64,000 bases of DNA from Rahnella variigena. Lineage in GTDB: Bacteria; Pseudomonadota; Gammaproteobacteria; Enterobacterales; Enterobacteriaceae. The stretch is taken from NCBI RefSeq assembly GCF_003610915.1, contig NZ_NSDJ01000001.1:2852001-2916000 (forward strand). Direction: 5' to 3'. The position numbers and the translations under genes were made by a program. The notes under the pieces were generated by a model. The model ran no database searches. It was not told the origin of the DNA and saw only the letters and a program-made list of their open reading frames with translations. This document shows, in pieces, positions 25,885-34,158 of this stretch; the stretch's first letter is position 1; each line of letters begins with the position of its first letter.

Positions 25885-26028
25885 ACCTAATGCGTCTGTC
25901 CTGAATATTGAGTTAAATCAGCAGGGCAGGCGCATTGTGGCGAAATTTACTCTTTACACGTTTCTGTGACTTCTCGGCTTGAAAGCGCGGTGGTATCCTG
26001 CTGCCTTTCGCCGGGCGAAGGAAAACCA

Positions 26029-26367
26029 GTGGCTAAGAGTTTTGATGAACTCATCAGAGACATGGATCTGATGATTGAACATGTGGACAGGCTGAAAGAC
26101 CTGCCGCCACGTGCAGCGCAACCAACCGCTGCGGACAAACCTGCGTACGATTCTTTCGGTGAGATTTTCGCCCTGAAAGCCGTGATGCGGGCTTTTATTT
26201 CTTCTGTCGACACGATTGTTAAAGTGCAGATTGCGAAGAAAGTCGAACAGGATATTGGCCATCTGGAGAACACCGTGCGGTCAATCGGCGGCGGCAGTGC
26301 TGACGCAGAAGATGTCGCGCAAATTACGGCTTATGTCCGTAATGCAGTTTCAGAGCTCATGGATTAA
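26029..26367 (+). CDS. Hypothetical small cytosolic protein
   Basis: A 112-residue protein without a recognised family. I chose the GTG at 26029, preceded by AAGGAAAACCA, over the ATG at 25966, which lacks a ribosome site and would add a poor leader. The sequence has no membrane segment and looks helical (DELIRDMDLMIEHVDRL, then KAVMRAFISSVDTIVKVQIAKKVEQDIGHLE), suggesting a coiled-coil or dimerising helical protein. It stands between the dehydrogenase and the potassium channel and has its own terminator. I cannot assign a function. Confidence 0.7.
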   Translation: MAKSFDELIRDMDLMIEHVDRLKDLPPRAAQPTAADKPAYDSFGEIFALKAVMRAFISSVDTIVKVQIAKKVEQDIGHLENTVRSIGGGSADAEDVAQITAYVRNAVSELMD

Positions 26368-26391
26368 TCCAGCACGCGTCAATCGTGCTGT

Positions 26392-26444
26392 AAAACGCCG
26401 GTCACCGGGTCTTTTAAAGACAATATGTGACCGGCGTTTTTTTT
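26392..26444 (+). terminator. Terminator after the small helical protein
   Basis: A 14-base stem (26392-26405 with 26427-26440) with an AT-rich loop runs into a run of eight T residues. Confidence 0.88.
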
Positions 26445-26517
26445 GGATTTTCTCACCCATAGGCGCGGCGTCTAAAAGCGTCTATTCTTGCCCTAACTAT
26501 TTTTGCCGGTGTCGTTT

Positions 26518-27393
26518 ATGTCTCAGGATTACCGCTGTTTCGCGTCAGCACGACGCAGATGTTATGCCCTTTTATTTGATCACCGCACACGCAGCGGTCG
26601 CCGCATGGAAACGTTTTGGATTGTTATCTCGATGCTGAGCGTTCTTTCTTTGTTCATTGAGTCGAGCGCCAGCGATCTCTTCCCCAATTCGCCGAAGATA
26701 TTGTTACAGCTCGGCCTGATGGAAGTGGTGTTCACCGCCGTGTTCACGGTTGAATACTTGCTGCGGTTGATTTCCTCACCACGAAAAACTCGCTACCCGT
26801 TGAGCTTTTTCGGGATTGTCGACCTTTGTACTGTGTTGCCGATGTACATCATCTGGCTGATGCCGTCGCTTACTTTGTCAGCGAATCTGATGGTGCTGAT
26901 ACGTCTGCTGAGGGTCCTGCGCGTACTTCGGGTGCTCAAATTGCTGCGCTATATGAGTGATGCCGGGATCTTGTGGCGCAGCCTGATGCGCGCGCGACGT
27001 AAACTGGGCATCTTCTTCGGCTTTGTGGCGATCATCTTGTGTTTATTTGGCGGACTGATGTTTGCGGTAGAAGGGGGGAATGACGGGTTTAGCTCACTGG
27101 GGACCTCAGTTTACTGGGCGGTCGTCACGCTCACCACGGTCGGTTACGGTGATATCACGCCGCATACCGCCCTGGGACGAATGCTGGCATCGGTGCTTAT
27201 TCTGCTGGGGTATTCCATCATCGCCGTTCCTACCGGGATTTTGACCGCTTATATGTCACAAGAGTTGGAAAAAGGACGTGCGGCGCGTTCCTGTCAGATT
27301 TGTCTGCATTCCAGACATGAAATTGATGCAAAATTTTGCGCGCATTGCGGAGCGGTTCTTGAGGCCGATACTTCCCAACCTGTTGAAAAATAG
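26518..27393 (+). CDS. Voltage-gated potassium channel family protein with C-terminal zinc ribbon
   Basis: A 291-residue six-helix ion channel. S4 shows regularly spaced arginines (RLLRVLRVLRVLKLLR). The selectivity filter is TTVGYGD in the pore loop between S5 and S6, so K+ is the likely ion. After S6 (LILLGYSIIAVPTGILTAYM) the short cytosolic tail carries a four-cysteine zinc ribbon, CQIC...CAHC. The start at 26518 is the first ATG after the terminator; an in-frame start at 26503 also exists. Length and layout match bacterial voltage-gated channels without RCK domains. Confidence 0.88.
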   Translation: MSQDYRCFASARRRCYALLFDHRTRSGRRMETFWIVISMLSVLSLFIESSASDLFPNSPKILLQLGLMEVVFTAVFTVEYLLRLISSPRKTRYPLSFFGIVDLCTVLPMYIIWLMPSLTLSANLMVLIRLLRVLRVLRVLKLLRYMSDAGILWRSLMRARRKLGIFFGFVAIILCLFGGLMFAVEGGNDGFSSLGTSVYWAVVTLTTVGYGDITPHTALGRMLASVLILLGYSIIAVPTGILTAYMSQELEKGRAARSCQICLHSRHEIDAKFCAHCGAVLEADTSQPVEK

Positions 27394-27439
27394 CCTGATA
27401 ACTGCTCAATGATTGTACTATCTGGTACGTATTTCGACT

Positions 27440-27691
27440 ATTTTTGGGGTTTACCTCACCATTGCATTAAAAAGAGTTGCTATTAAAGGGCAGTCATGAG
27501 TAAATACATACCGGCCTGTGGTACAGACCTATTTATGCACGACATCCTGAGTAAAGTTGTTCCAATTTAAAGCGTTATCCATGATAACCCTGCTCTGACG
27601 AATTTCCTTCTTAGTGCCTCCATAAGTAACGACTGAAATCCGGCTATAACATGCCCATGGTGGCGAAATTTATTTTTAAAAGGTAATTCCT
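27440..27691 (+). promoter_or_regulatory. Long 5' untranslated leader of the cold-shock gene
   Basis: About 250 bases without coding content precede the cold-shock gene. A GTACAGA sequence at 27521-27527 resembles the core of the cold box found in cspA-type leaders. Long structured leaders that control mRNA stability at low temperature are a family trait; the exact transcript start is not visible. Confidence 0.5.
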
Positions 27692-27901
27692 ATGTCAATG
27701 ATGAAAGGTCAGGTTAAGTGGTTTAACGAGTCTAAAGGCTTTGGCTTCATCACTCCTGCTGACGGCAGCAAAGATGTGTTCGTACACTTCTCCGCTATCC
27801 AGGATCAAGGTTTCAAGACCCTGGCTGAAGGCCAGAACGTACAGTTCACTATCGAGAACGGTGCTAAAGGTCCGTCTGCGGCTAACGTTACCGCTATCTA
27901 A
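27692..27901 (+). CDS. Cold-shock protein, CspE-like
   Basis: A 69-residue single cold-shock domain. The RNA-binding motifs KGFGFI (RNP1) and VFVHF (RNP2) are intact, and the C-terminus reads [14 protein letters not shown]. Overall it is closer to E. coli CspE than to CspA, but the paralogues are so alike that the symbol is left open. AAAAGGTAATTCCT provides the ribosome site. The gene has its own long leader and a compact terminator. It acts as a nucleic-acid chaperone in the cytosol. Confidence 0.93.
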   Translation: MSMMKGQVKWFNESKGFGFITPADGSKDVFVHFSAIQDQGFKTLAEGQNVQFTIENGAKGPSAANVTAI

Positions 27902-27943
27902 TCTTGCTTTACCGCTGTTTCAGCGATAAACGTAAAGATAACA

Positions 27944-27968
27944 AAAACCCGCATGCGCGGGTTTTTTT
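27944..27968 (+). terminator. Terminator after the cold-shock gene
   Basis: AAAACCCGC and GCGGGTTTT pair around ATGC and end in a run of T residues. Confidence 0.88.
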
Positions 27969-28020
27969 ACGTCTGTAGTTTGTCGATCTGGCTTATGGAT
28001 CCTGTGTCAGGATGTCATTT

Positions 28021-28044
28021 GCAGATGCAGATGCAGATGCAGAT
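28021..28044. repeat. Hexanucleotide microsatellite (GCAGAT)4
   Basis: Four exact tandem copies of GCAGAT lie between the cold-shock terminator and dsrB. They fall within a short minus-strand frame (28007-28153), where they encode alternating His-Leu. Confidence 0.85.
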
Positions 28045-28103
28045 GGAGAAGGCGGAGTTTGCTCTGCAATAACTGCTTTGCCGGAAGGTGCTGGCAAAAG
28101 AAC

Positions 28104-28179
28104 AAAAAAAAGCCCGCATAGTGGCGGGCAAAAATATTTCTTATGACATTCATTGTTGTACTCCCTCGGGGGTGAGCAC
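28104..28179 (-). ncRNA. Candidate small RNA or leader-peptide transcript upstream of dsrB
   Basis: On the minus strand TATACT (28191-28186) could be a -10 element, and a very clear terminator ends at 28104 (GCCCGC/GCGGGC stem at 28112-28129 followed by eight T residues). The transcript between them would be about 75 bases. It contains GGGAG followed by ATG at 28153, opening a 48-codon frame to 28007, most of which lies beyond the terminator. In E. coli the sRNA gene dsrA neighbours dsrB; I see no sequence match to DsrA. Confidence 0.3.
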
Positions 28180-28353
28180 GCTGTCAGTATAGTGGATATC
28201 AAAGTCAGGATTCTGGCCGCAATATGTTAAGGAAATGCAAATTAGTGCCGTAGGGTTATTTTCTTCTTTTCAGGCTAACTTTCCCTTCGCCACCTGCTTT
28301 TGTGTGGCGGTCTGTACTACAATAAACTTAATTGAAAACCATGGGATAACCTG

Positions 28354-28551
28354 ATGAAAGTTAATGATCTTGTGACAGTGAAAACCGACGGCGGACCGCG
28401 CCGTCCGGGTAAAGTATTAGCCGTTGAAGAGTTTTACGAAGGCATCATGTATCTGGTGTCGCTGGAAGATTATCCGGCGGGCATCTGGTTCTTCAATGAA
28501 GGTGACAGCAAAGACGGTACATTCGTCGAACCGCGTGAAGGCACCGAATAG
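28354..28551 (+). CDS. dsrB: DsrB family protein
   Basis: A 65-residue protein almost identical in layout to E. coli Dsr[20 protein letters not shown], then [20 protein letters not shown] and GIWFFNE. The molecular function is unknown; in E. coli the gene neighbours the small RNA gene dsrA and is stationary-phase regulated. GGGATAACCTG precedes the ATG. It converges on the chemoreceptor gene and shares a bidirectional terminator with it. Confidence 0.93.
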   Translation: MKVNDLVTVKTDGGPRRPGKVLAVEEFYEGIMYLVSLEDYPAGIWFFNEGDSKDGTFVEPREGTE

Positions 28552-28580
28552 ACTTCGCCTGCAAACAGGTTGTCGGCATA

Positions 28581-28614
28581 AAAAAACACCGGGGCAAATG
28601 CCGCCGGTGTTTTT
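28581..28614. terminator. Bidirectional terminator between dsrB and the chemoreceptor gene
   Basis: ACACCGG (28586-28592) pairs with CCGGTGT (28604-28610), with a run of A residues on the left and T residues on the right. Confidence 0.85.
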
Positions 28615-28650
28615 GTTTTTAAGGCTGTCTTTTACGGCGATGTTGCGGGA

Positions 28651-30351
28651 TCAGAACGTTTCCCAGTTAGGCTGTTCGCTGGCCTGTTTGGATGAACGCG
28701 AGTCCGGGGCGGAAAGGGTGCGTGCCGGTGGCTGGCGCTTTGCCGGAGCACGTTGAGTGGTGCCCTCAAGACGAAATACCGCCACGGCCTGAGTCAGACG
28801 AGCAGCCTGTTCTTCCAGCGATGCCGCCGCCGCAGAGGCTTCCTGCACCAGTGAGGCGTTTTGTTGAGTGACGCCGTCCATTTCTGACACAGCCTGGCTG
28901 ACCTGACTGATCCCGCGGCTTTGTTCGTCAGAGGCGGAAGCGATTTCACCCATGATATCCGTAACGTGACCGACGGCGGTGACGATTTCAGACATTGTAT
29001 CGCCTGCGTCGCCGACCAGAATGCAGCCTTCGCCCACGTAATCGACCGATTCTTCAATCAGCGTTTCAATTTCTTTCGCGGCCTGGGCACTTCTCTGCGC
29101 CAGACTGCGCACTTCGCTGGCGACAACGGCAAATCCACGGCCCTGTTCGCCCGCGCGTGCGGCTTCCACCGCAGCATTCAGCGCCAGAATATTGGTCTGG
29201 AAAGCAATACTGTTAATCACGTTGGTGATTTCAGCAATTTTGGATGAGCTGCGCGAAATTTTATCCATCGTCGTCACCACATCTTCCACAATGCTGCCGC
29301 CTTTTTGCGCTTTGCGCGAAGCATCAGCGGCCAGTTTGCTGGCGTGATGGGCATTTTCCGAGTTCTGTTTCACGGTTGCGGTCAGTTGTTCCATGCTGGC
29401 GGCGGTTTCTTCCAGCGCGGCGGCCTGCTGCTCGGTGCGGGAGGAAAGATCGGTATTACCGGAAGCGATTTCCGTTGAACCCTGATAAATTGACACGGCA
29501 CCTTCACGCACGGTCAGCACCGTGGACGCCAGAGAGTGCTGCATCTGCTCAACATTGCTGCTCAGCACACCGATTTCATTGCGGCCATTGCTCTGACCTG
29601 GTTGAGTCAGGTCGCCTTCAGAGATTTTCTGAATACGCGTCACCAGACGGTTCAGCGGATTAATGATCACTTTGCGCATCACCAGATAGGTGATGAAGGT
29701 CAGGACCAGCGCCAGCAGGAAACCGCCCGCCATCAGCGTATAACCGAGAACGGCGTTACGCTGGGCTTTGTCATTAATGGCGTTGGCGGTCTCGGTGCGA
29801 TAGGCGATGGCAGCCAGTAACGGTATGTTGTTGGCCAGATCGAGGTTGCGCACGGTCTCCGCTTCCTGAGAAATGACTTCTTCAAAATGCGCCTGTTTGG
29901 CCGATTCCAGCATCGGCGCCATGCCTTTAGTCAGATAATCGTTGTAAGCTTTTTTCAGCGGCTCATCGAGCGCCAGATCCTTTTCTGTTTTATTCGGGCG
30001 GTTGATATAGCTCTCAAAAGAAGACTGCGACTGTTTAATCCGGCTGGCGGCGTCAGTCAGGTTCTGATTAAACACATCCTGATCGCCGACACGGGCAGCA
30101 GCCGCGGCCTGGATCAGTAACAAACGCGCCGTGCGCAGATGGTTAGAACTGTTAGAAAGCGCCAGACGAATTTGCAGTTCCTGCGTGGCATTCGCGAGTG
30201 CGGCATTGCTTTGCTTAAGAAAGAAGCTGGATGTACCGATGGAAACGGCGAAAAGAAACAGGATCCCGGTGAGGATCAGGCTAATCAGGGTAATCAGTCG
30301 AATATTGCTGATGAAAGACGTTCTGGAATCTGAAAGGGTAGGAGTATCCAT
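28651..30351 (-). CDS. Methyl-accepting chemotaxis protein
   Basis: A 566-residue transmembrane chemoreceptor of the Tsr/Tar type. TM1 (residues about 18-40) and TM2 (about 200-222) enclose a four-helix periplasmic sensor. A HAMP domain follows ([21 protein letters not shown]), then the signalling domain with the hairpin tip [16 protein letters not shown] region and the conserved [25 protein letters not shown] stretch. The C-terminal pentapeptide NWETF is the tether for CheR and CheB, so this is a full-length high-abundance type receptor. The ligand is not deducible. No chemotaxis genes are adjacent. Confidence 0.93.
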   Translation of the reverse strand: MDTPTLSDSRTSFISNIRLITLISLILTGILFLFAVSIGTSSFFLKQSNAALANATQELQIRLALSNSSNHLRTARLLLIQAAAAARVGDQDVFNQNLTDAASRIKQSQSSFESYINRPNKTEKDLALDEPLKKAYNDYLTKGMAPMLESAKQAHFEEVISQEAETVRNLDLANNIPLLAAIAYRTETANAINDKAQRNAVLGYTLMAGGFLLALVLTFITYLVMRKVIINPLNRLVTRIQKISEGDLTQPGQSNGRNEIGVLSSNVEQMQHSLASTVLTVREGAVSIYQGSTEIASGNTDLSSRTEQQAAALEETAASMEQLTATVKQNSENAHHASKLAADASRKAQKGGSIVEDVVTTMDKISRSSSKIAEITNVINSIAFQTNILALNAAVEAARAGEQGRGFAVVASEVRSLAQRSAQAAKEIETLIEESVDYVGEGCILVGDAGDTMSEIVTAVGHVTDIMGEIASASDEQSRGISQVSQAVSEMDGVTQQNASLVQEASAAAASLEEQAARLTQAVAVFRLEGTTQRAPAKRQPPARTLSAPDSRSSKQASEQPNWETF

Positions 30352-30592
30352 ATTATTTTATTCCGCTCTGTTGATCCTGCATACCGTCGGTTCCGGACGG
30401 TAAGTAACAGCGATGTAGACTTTGCCAGCGGGCAAGTCCTGCCGTGACGAAAAGAAAGCGCCAATAAGATTCATCGGCATTTAAGCGGAGGGATTCAGTT
30501 TATATTTGTGGCGCAGATCGCATTTTTGCAGATTTATTGCGTTCGCTACAGGCTACGTCAAGACACAGCCTGTAGCGGGGACCGGAGAGGGG

Positions 30593-31207
30593 CTAATTCA
30601 CGTATATTCCGTTGGTGAGTTGATCACACAAACGAACAACGTGATAAATAATATGTTTATTCGGTGACTTTATTTTCCGCTTAATATTTCCTTTATATGA
30701 AGACACCGTTTTTGTTTTGATTTGCAACTTATCGGATATTTCAATCGTTCCGTTACCTGACATCCACATTCTTAACATGGCGGATTCTGAACGGCTGAGC
30801 ATCACTGGTCTGATATCCAGCGCCGCACAACTTGCCGGATCCTGTGCCTGCGGCAGTGACGGATGATTCAGTAACTGCCGGAGTGTTGCTGCCTTAATTG
30901 ATTTCGAGGTGATAATCACGTTCTTACGAACAAAAATATATTCTTCAAAATGGATACGCGTACGCGACATGAAGATAAAAAATAATGTTTCCGGGCAGTC
31001 AGTAATCAGTTCACCCAGCCGCTCTTTGTTATGCGACTGAGACAACATGCAATCCTCATTAATAAACACCACAGAGGGTTTGAGTCTGACGCATCCGGCC
31101 TGTAGCTGGTCAAAACTGCTGGCGTAACTGATCTCCTGTTCGCTGGTGAGTAATTGTTGCAAGCCCAGACGGGTATACCGGCATGGATCCAAGATTATCG
31201 TTTGCAT
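30593..31207 (-). CDS. LuxR-type transcriptional regulator with degenerate receiver-like N-terminus
   Basis: A 204-residue regulator. The C-terminal LuxR helix-turn-helix is clear (LSRSESAMLRMWMSGNGTIEISDKL, then KTVSSYKGNIKRKI), but the N-terminal 130 residues only faintly resemble a receiver and lack an obvious phospho-acceptor pattern. This is the architecture of RcsA, BglJ and related auxiliary regulators. I chose the ATG at 31207 (GAGGACTTACT upstream) over an in-frame start at 31276. The long 390-base upstream gap contains an unusual GTAACAC palindrome. Target genes are unknown. Confidence 0.8.
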   Translation of the reverse strand: MQTIILDPCRYTRLGLQQLLTSEQEISYASSFDQLQAGCVRLKPSVVFINEDCMLSQSHNKERLGELITDCPETLFFIFMSRTRIHFEEYIFVRKNVIITSKSIKAATLRQLLNHPSLPQAQDPASCAALDIRPVMLSRSESAMLRMWMSGNGTIEISDKLQIKTKTVSSYKGNIKRKIKSPNKHIIYHVVRLCDQLTNGIYVN

Positions 31208-31472
31208 AGTAAGTCCTCGTAGGACGTCCTTGTTCTGCATAATGATTGGATTCTTTGGTGTCAGCACAAAGCGCAAAGAATGCGCGCTGGTTCTACTTTT
31301 TGCATGAAAGTTGACCGGTTGGAAGTGTTATTTTCAACCACCCACAGACAGGGAGGTTTTTGATTAATTTGGTTTATGTCAGGATTAACTTTGTAACTGA
31401 ACAAAAAAAGGAAACTAATTCGGATTATTCTTAATGGATGTAAGGACATAGAAGAAAGGCTTAATAACAGGC

Positions 31473-31497
31473 GTGTTACAGTAACACTCTGTAACAC
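31473..31497. promoter_or_regulatory. GTGTTAC-A-GTAACAC palindrome plus third half-site
   Basis: A perfect 15-base palindrome (31473-31487) is followed by a third copy of GTAACAC at 31491-31497, exactly 10 bases after the second. The spacing of one helical turn suggests an operator, probably for the LuxR gene downstream on the minus strand. Confidence 0.5.
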
Positions 31498-31567
31498 TTC
31501 GCAGGGAGATGATGATGCTGCTTATGCTTAAAAACAATTCACGAATGAAAAATGGCAACAAAAGCGG

Positions 31568-31589
31568 ACGCAGCGTGTCAGCGCTGCGT
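31568..31589 (-). terminator. Possible terminator of the oligosaccharide operon
   Basis: ACGCAGCG (31568-31575) pairs with CGCTGCGT (31582-31589) eight bases after the GH88 stop. Read leftward, the T run is displaced by four bases, so efficiency is doubtful. Confidence 0.45.
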
Positions 31590-31597
31590 CACTGTGA

Positions 31598-32788
31598 TTA
31601 CCAGTAGGATTGCCAGCACTGGGTCAGGCGCGTCAGGGCTTCAACATAAAAATAATCGCCCCAGCTGCAACACTCATCCACGCCTTTGCCGCTTGCCATG
31701 TGATACACAGAATGCTTAAGCAGTCCGTCACAATCTTCCTGCTCACCGGTCAGATAATTCTCAGTCAGTGAATCCATGATGCGAAGCGCCATTTCCTCAT
31801 AACAGGCGCGTTTGACGTCCGTGGCGGGCAGGGTCGTTGCCAGACTCAGCAGGCCGCACACCGCAATGGCAGCGGCTGAACTGTCGCGAACGGCATCGGT
31901 GCCCAGCAGCGCCAAATCCCAGTGACACACATCATCTTCCGGCAGACGGTTAAGGAAATAATGTGCCAGGCAGCGTGACAGCTCGACCTGTTCTTCATCA
32001 CCGGTATAACGGTAGCTGAGAAGGAATCCGTAAATGCCCCAGGCCTGACCGCGAGACCAGCAGGAATCATCGGCATAACCCTGATGAGTGTTGCCAAAAC
32101 GCGGCTCACCGGTCACGGTATCCATGTAATACGTGTGATACGTCGACGCGTCCGGTCGCACAATATACTTCGCAGCCTGCTCCGCATGGGCTCGCGCCGC
32201 GTCGGCAAAGCGAGGTTCACCGGTTTGTTCACTTGCCCAGTACAGCAATGGCAGGTTCATATTGCAGTCAATAATCATGCGCCCGGCCTGTTCCGGATCC
32301 TTTAAATCCCCCCATGCCTGAATGATTTTTGCTTTGCTATTGAAGCGCTCCATCAGGGCTTCGGCCGCCAGCAGGGCAAATCCGCGTGCCTGACGATTGC
32401 CCGTCAGTTTAAAGGCGCTGACGCAGGACAAACTGTAGAGAAATCCGAGATCGTGCGTGGCGGTATCAATGCGGTTAGCGATGCGGTTACCAAATGACGT
32501 CACCTGTTTTTCTGCCGCCAGCCGGTAACGGTCGTCGCCGGTCATCTCATACGCCAGCCACAGCTGTCCGGTCCAAAAACTGGTGGTCCATTCCACATTT
32601 TCCGTCAGTTTGTAGTGGCCGTTTTCGCAGGTTTCTGCCGGAAACTTATCGCCAAACTTATCCAGATTGCGGGAAATTTTACTGAGCACCACCTGGCGTG
32701 CCCGCTCTAATTTTTGCGCGAAAGCAATTCTGTCCAGCTGGTTCAGTTCAACGGGCAGTAACTTTTCTTTCGTGATGTTAAGCGTCAT
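31598..32788 (-). CDS. Glycoside hydrolase family 88 unsaturated glucuronyl/galacturonyl hydrolase
   Basis: A 396-residue cytosolic alpha/alpha-barrel enzyme of GH88. The family removes the 4,5-unsaturated uronic acid left at the non-reducing end by polysaccharide lyases. Signatures are WTTSFWTGQLWLAYEMTGD near residue 70, HDLGFLYSLS with the first catalytic Asp region, IDCNMNLPLLYWA with the second, and DDSCWSRGQAWGIYG. AAGGGAGACGTT precedes the ATG. It is the third gene of a leftward unit after the DUF2264 and symporter genes. The substrate could derive from rhamnogalacturonan, a glycosaminoglycan or an acidic exopolysaccharide. Confidence 0.87.
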   Translation of the reverse strand: MTLNITKEKLLPVELNQLDRIAFAQKLERARQVVLSKISRNLDKFGDKFPAETCENGHYKLTENVEWTTSFWTGQLWLAYEMTGDDRYRLAAEKQVTSFGNRIANRIDTATHDLGFLYSLSCVSAFKLTGNRQARGFALLAAEALMERFNSKAKIIQAWGDLKDPEQAGRMIIDCNMNLPLLYWASEQTGEPRFADAARAHAEQAAKYIVRPDASTYHTYYMDTVTGEPRFGNTHQGYADDSCWSRGQAWGIYGFLLSYRYTGDEEQVELSRCLAHYFLNRLPEDDVCHWDLALLGTDAVRDSSAAAIAVCGLLSLATTLPATDVKRACYEEMALRIMDSLTENYLTGEQEDCDGLLKHSVYHMASGKGVDECCSWGDYFYVEALTRLTQCWQSYW

Positions 32789-32847
32789 AACGTCTCCCTT
32801 TTGCAGAGCAATAAATGTTTTAGAGTCATTGGATGGATTTCAGTCGG

Positions 32848-34131
32848 TCATTTCAGCGGCGCGAGTTCGCCGTTGTTTTCGGCAGGTTCTGCGGGGGCTG
32901 GCGTGCCGGAACGCAGGCTGTGACAGGCAGATAACGTGAAAGCAGAAATCAGCGTGAAGCACAGTGCAATGCCGCCCATCACCAGATACGTGTGTTCGAA
33001 ACCAATGCGGTCATAGAAGTAACCGGCAGGCGGGGCAACCACGATTGAGCCAACATAAATCATTGCCTGATAACCCAGCAGGTACATGGTGGCGTTGACG
33101 CGTTTGCTGAAATGCTCAGCGATATATTTGAATACGGATACCAGCAGCAGGGCGATTTCCAGCCCGTAGAACGGTTTGATAATCGAGATAAGCAGCGGAT
33201 CGCTGGTCAGTCCGGAAGCGATCAACCGTAATCCCACCAGCGCCCCGACAAACAGCAGGCCTTTCTTGGCACCGAAATAGTTCACCAGGAAAGGGATCAC
33301 CATCATCATCAGGAATTCCATTCCGGACTGCAAGGTGCTGAGATACCCGTACCAGGCGTTGCCTTGCTCTTTGGTGTCGAAGAAGGTGACGAAATAGCGT
33401 GAGAACTGCTGTTCAGCGACAAACATCATCCACGCCACACCCGCGACATACATTGAGAACATCCAGAATTTGCGGTTTTTGAGCAGCAGAATAACGTCAC
33501 CGAACACAATCTTTTGCGCAGAAATCACGTCATTATTTTTGAGTTCTTCATCACCAATTTTCAGCGACAGCAGAACCGCTAACATCACCAGCGAGGTGGC
33601 GCTGCTCAGACCGAAGTTCCAGGCCGGAGACAGATTAAACAGCACGCCGGAAAACGAGGCCGCCAGCGCCCAGCCGAGCGAGCCCCACATCCGCACCTGA
33701 CCGAATTCCATGTGATACAGGCGACTGAAGCGGTCGGCGTAGGACTCCGAAGCCGCCACACCGGCGTACCAGCCAAGGCTCAGATACAGGGCACCGGCGA
33801 TAATCCCAAACATCAGATGGCTTTCCAGCAGGGGCTGATAAACGTAAATAAAGAACGGCGCCATCAGCGCGGAAACCAGCACGACAAAATAGAGCAGGGA
33901 TTTGCTCATGCCGATTTTGTCCATGATGTAGCCATAAACCGGCTTCATGATCACCGCGAACACGCCGTTGATGGCAAACACCGTGCCGATACTGACGCTG
34001 TCCAGGCCGGCCTTTTGGCCCAGCCACAGGGCATACAACCCGAAGCTGGAAGACCAGGTGAAGAAATACAGGAATATAAAGCTGCTCATTTTATAGTAAG
34101 CCGTTTTACTGGCAGTTTTTATGGCTTTCAT
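32848..34131 (-). CDS. Oligosaccharide:H+ symporter (LacY-type major facilitator)
   Basis: A 427-residue twelve-helix permease of the OHS family, to which LacY, CscB and RafB belong; the rhamnogalacturonide permease RhiT is a candidate functional analogue. Supporting stretches are FLYFFTWSSSFGLYALWL in helix 1, MKPVYGYIMDKIG in the first cytoplasmic loop, and EFGQVRMWGSLGWA as in LacY helix 5. TCAGGAGTCACT is a strong ribosome site. It lies 27 bases after the DUF2264 gene and 59 before the GH88 gene, so it probably imports the unsaturated oligosaccharide that GH88 trims. Confidence 0.87.
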   Translation of the reverse strand: MKAIKTASKTAYYKMSSFIFLYFFTWSSSFGLYALWLGQKAGLDSVSIGTVFAINGVFAVIMKPVYGYIMDKIGMSKSLLYFVVLVSALMAPFFIYVYQPLLESHLMFGIIAGALYLSLGWYAGVAASESYADRFSRLYHMEFGQVRMWGSLGWALAASFSGVLFNLSPAWNFGLSSATSLVMLAVLLSLKIGDEELKNNDVISAQKIVFGDVILLLKNRKFWMFSMYVAGVAWMMFVAEQQFSRYFVTFFDTKEQGNAWYGYLSTLQSGMEFLMMMVIPFLVNYFGAKKGLLFVGALVGLRLIASGLTSDPLLISIIKPFYGLEIALLLVSVFKYIAEHFSKRVNATMYLLGYQAMIYVGSIVVAPPAGYFYDRIGFEHTYLVMGGIALCFTLISAFTLSACHSLRSGTPAPAEPAENNGELAPLK

Positions 34132-34158
34132 AGTGACTCCTGAAACGGACTCTGACGG

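Larger units (their letters stand above)
31208..31597. other. Gap between the LuxR gene and the GH88 gene
   Basis: A 390-base region without a firm gene. It holds the LuxR-gene leader, the GTAACAC inverted and direct repeats at 31473-31497, and the GH88 terminator-like stem at 31568-31589. A rightward 32-codon frame (31509-31607) has a fair ribosome site but no other support. Confidence 0.5.

Noticed and set aside
25966..26028. N-terminal extension of the 112-residue hypothetical protein
   Set aside because: The extra 21 residues begin without a ribosome site, whereas the GTG at 26029 has AAGGA at the right distance.
28104..28179. Orthologue of the DsrA small RNA
   Set aside because: The position beside dsrB fits, but none of the DsrA stem sequences could be recognised; only a generic candidate RNA is kept.
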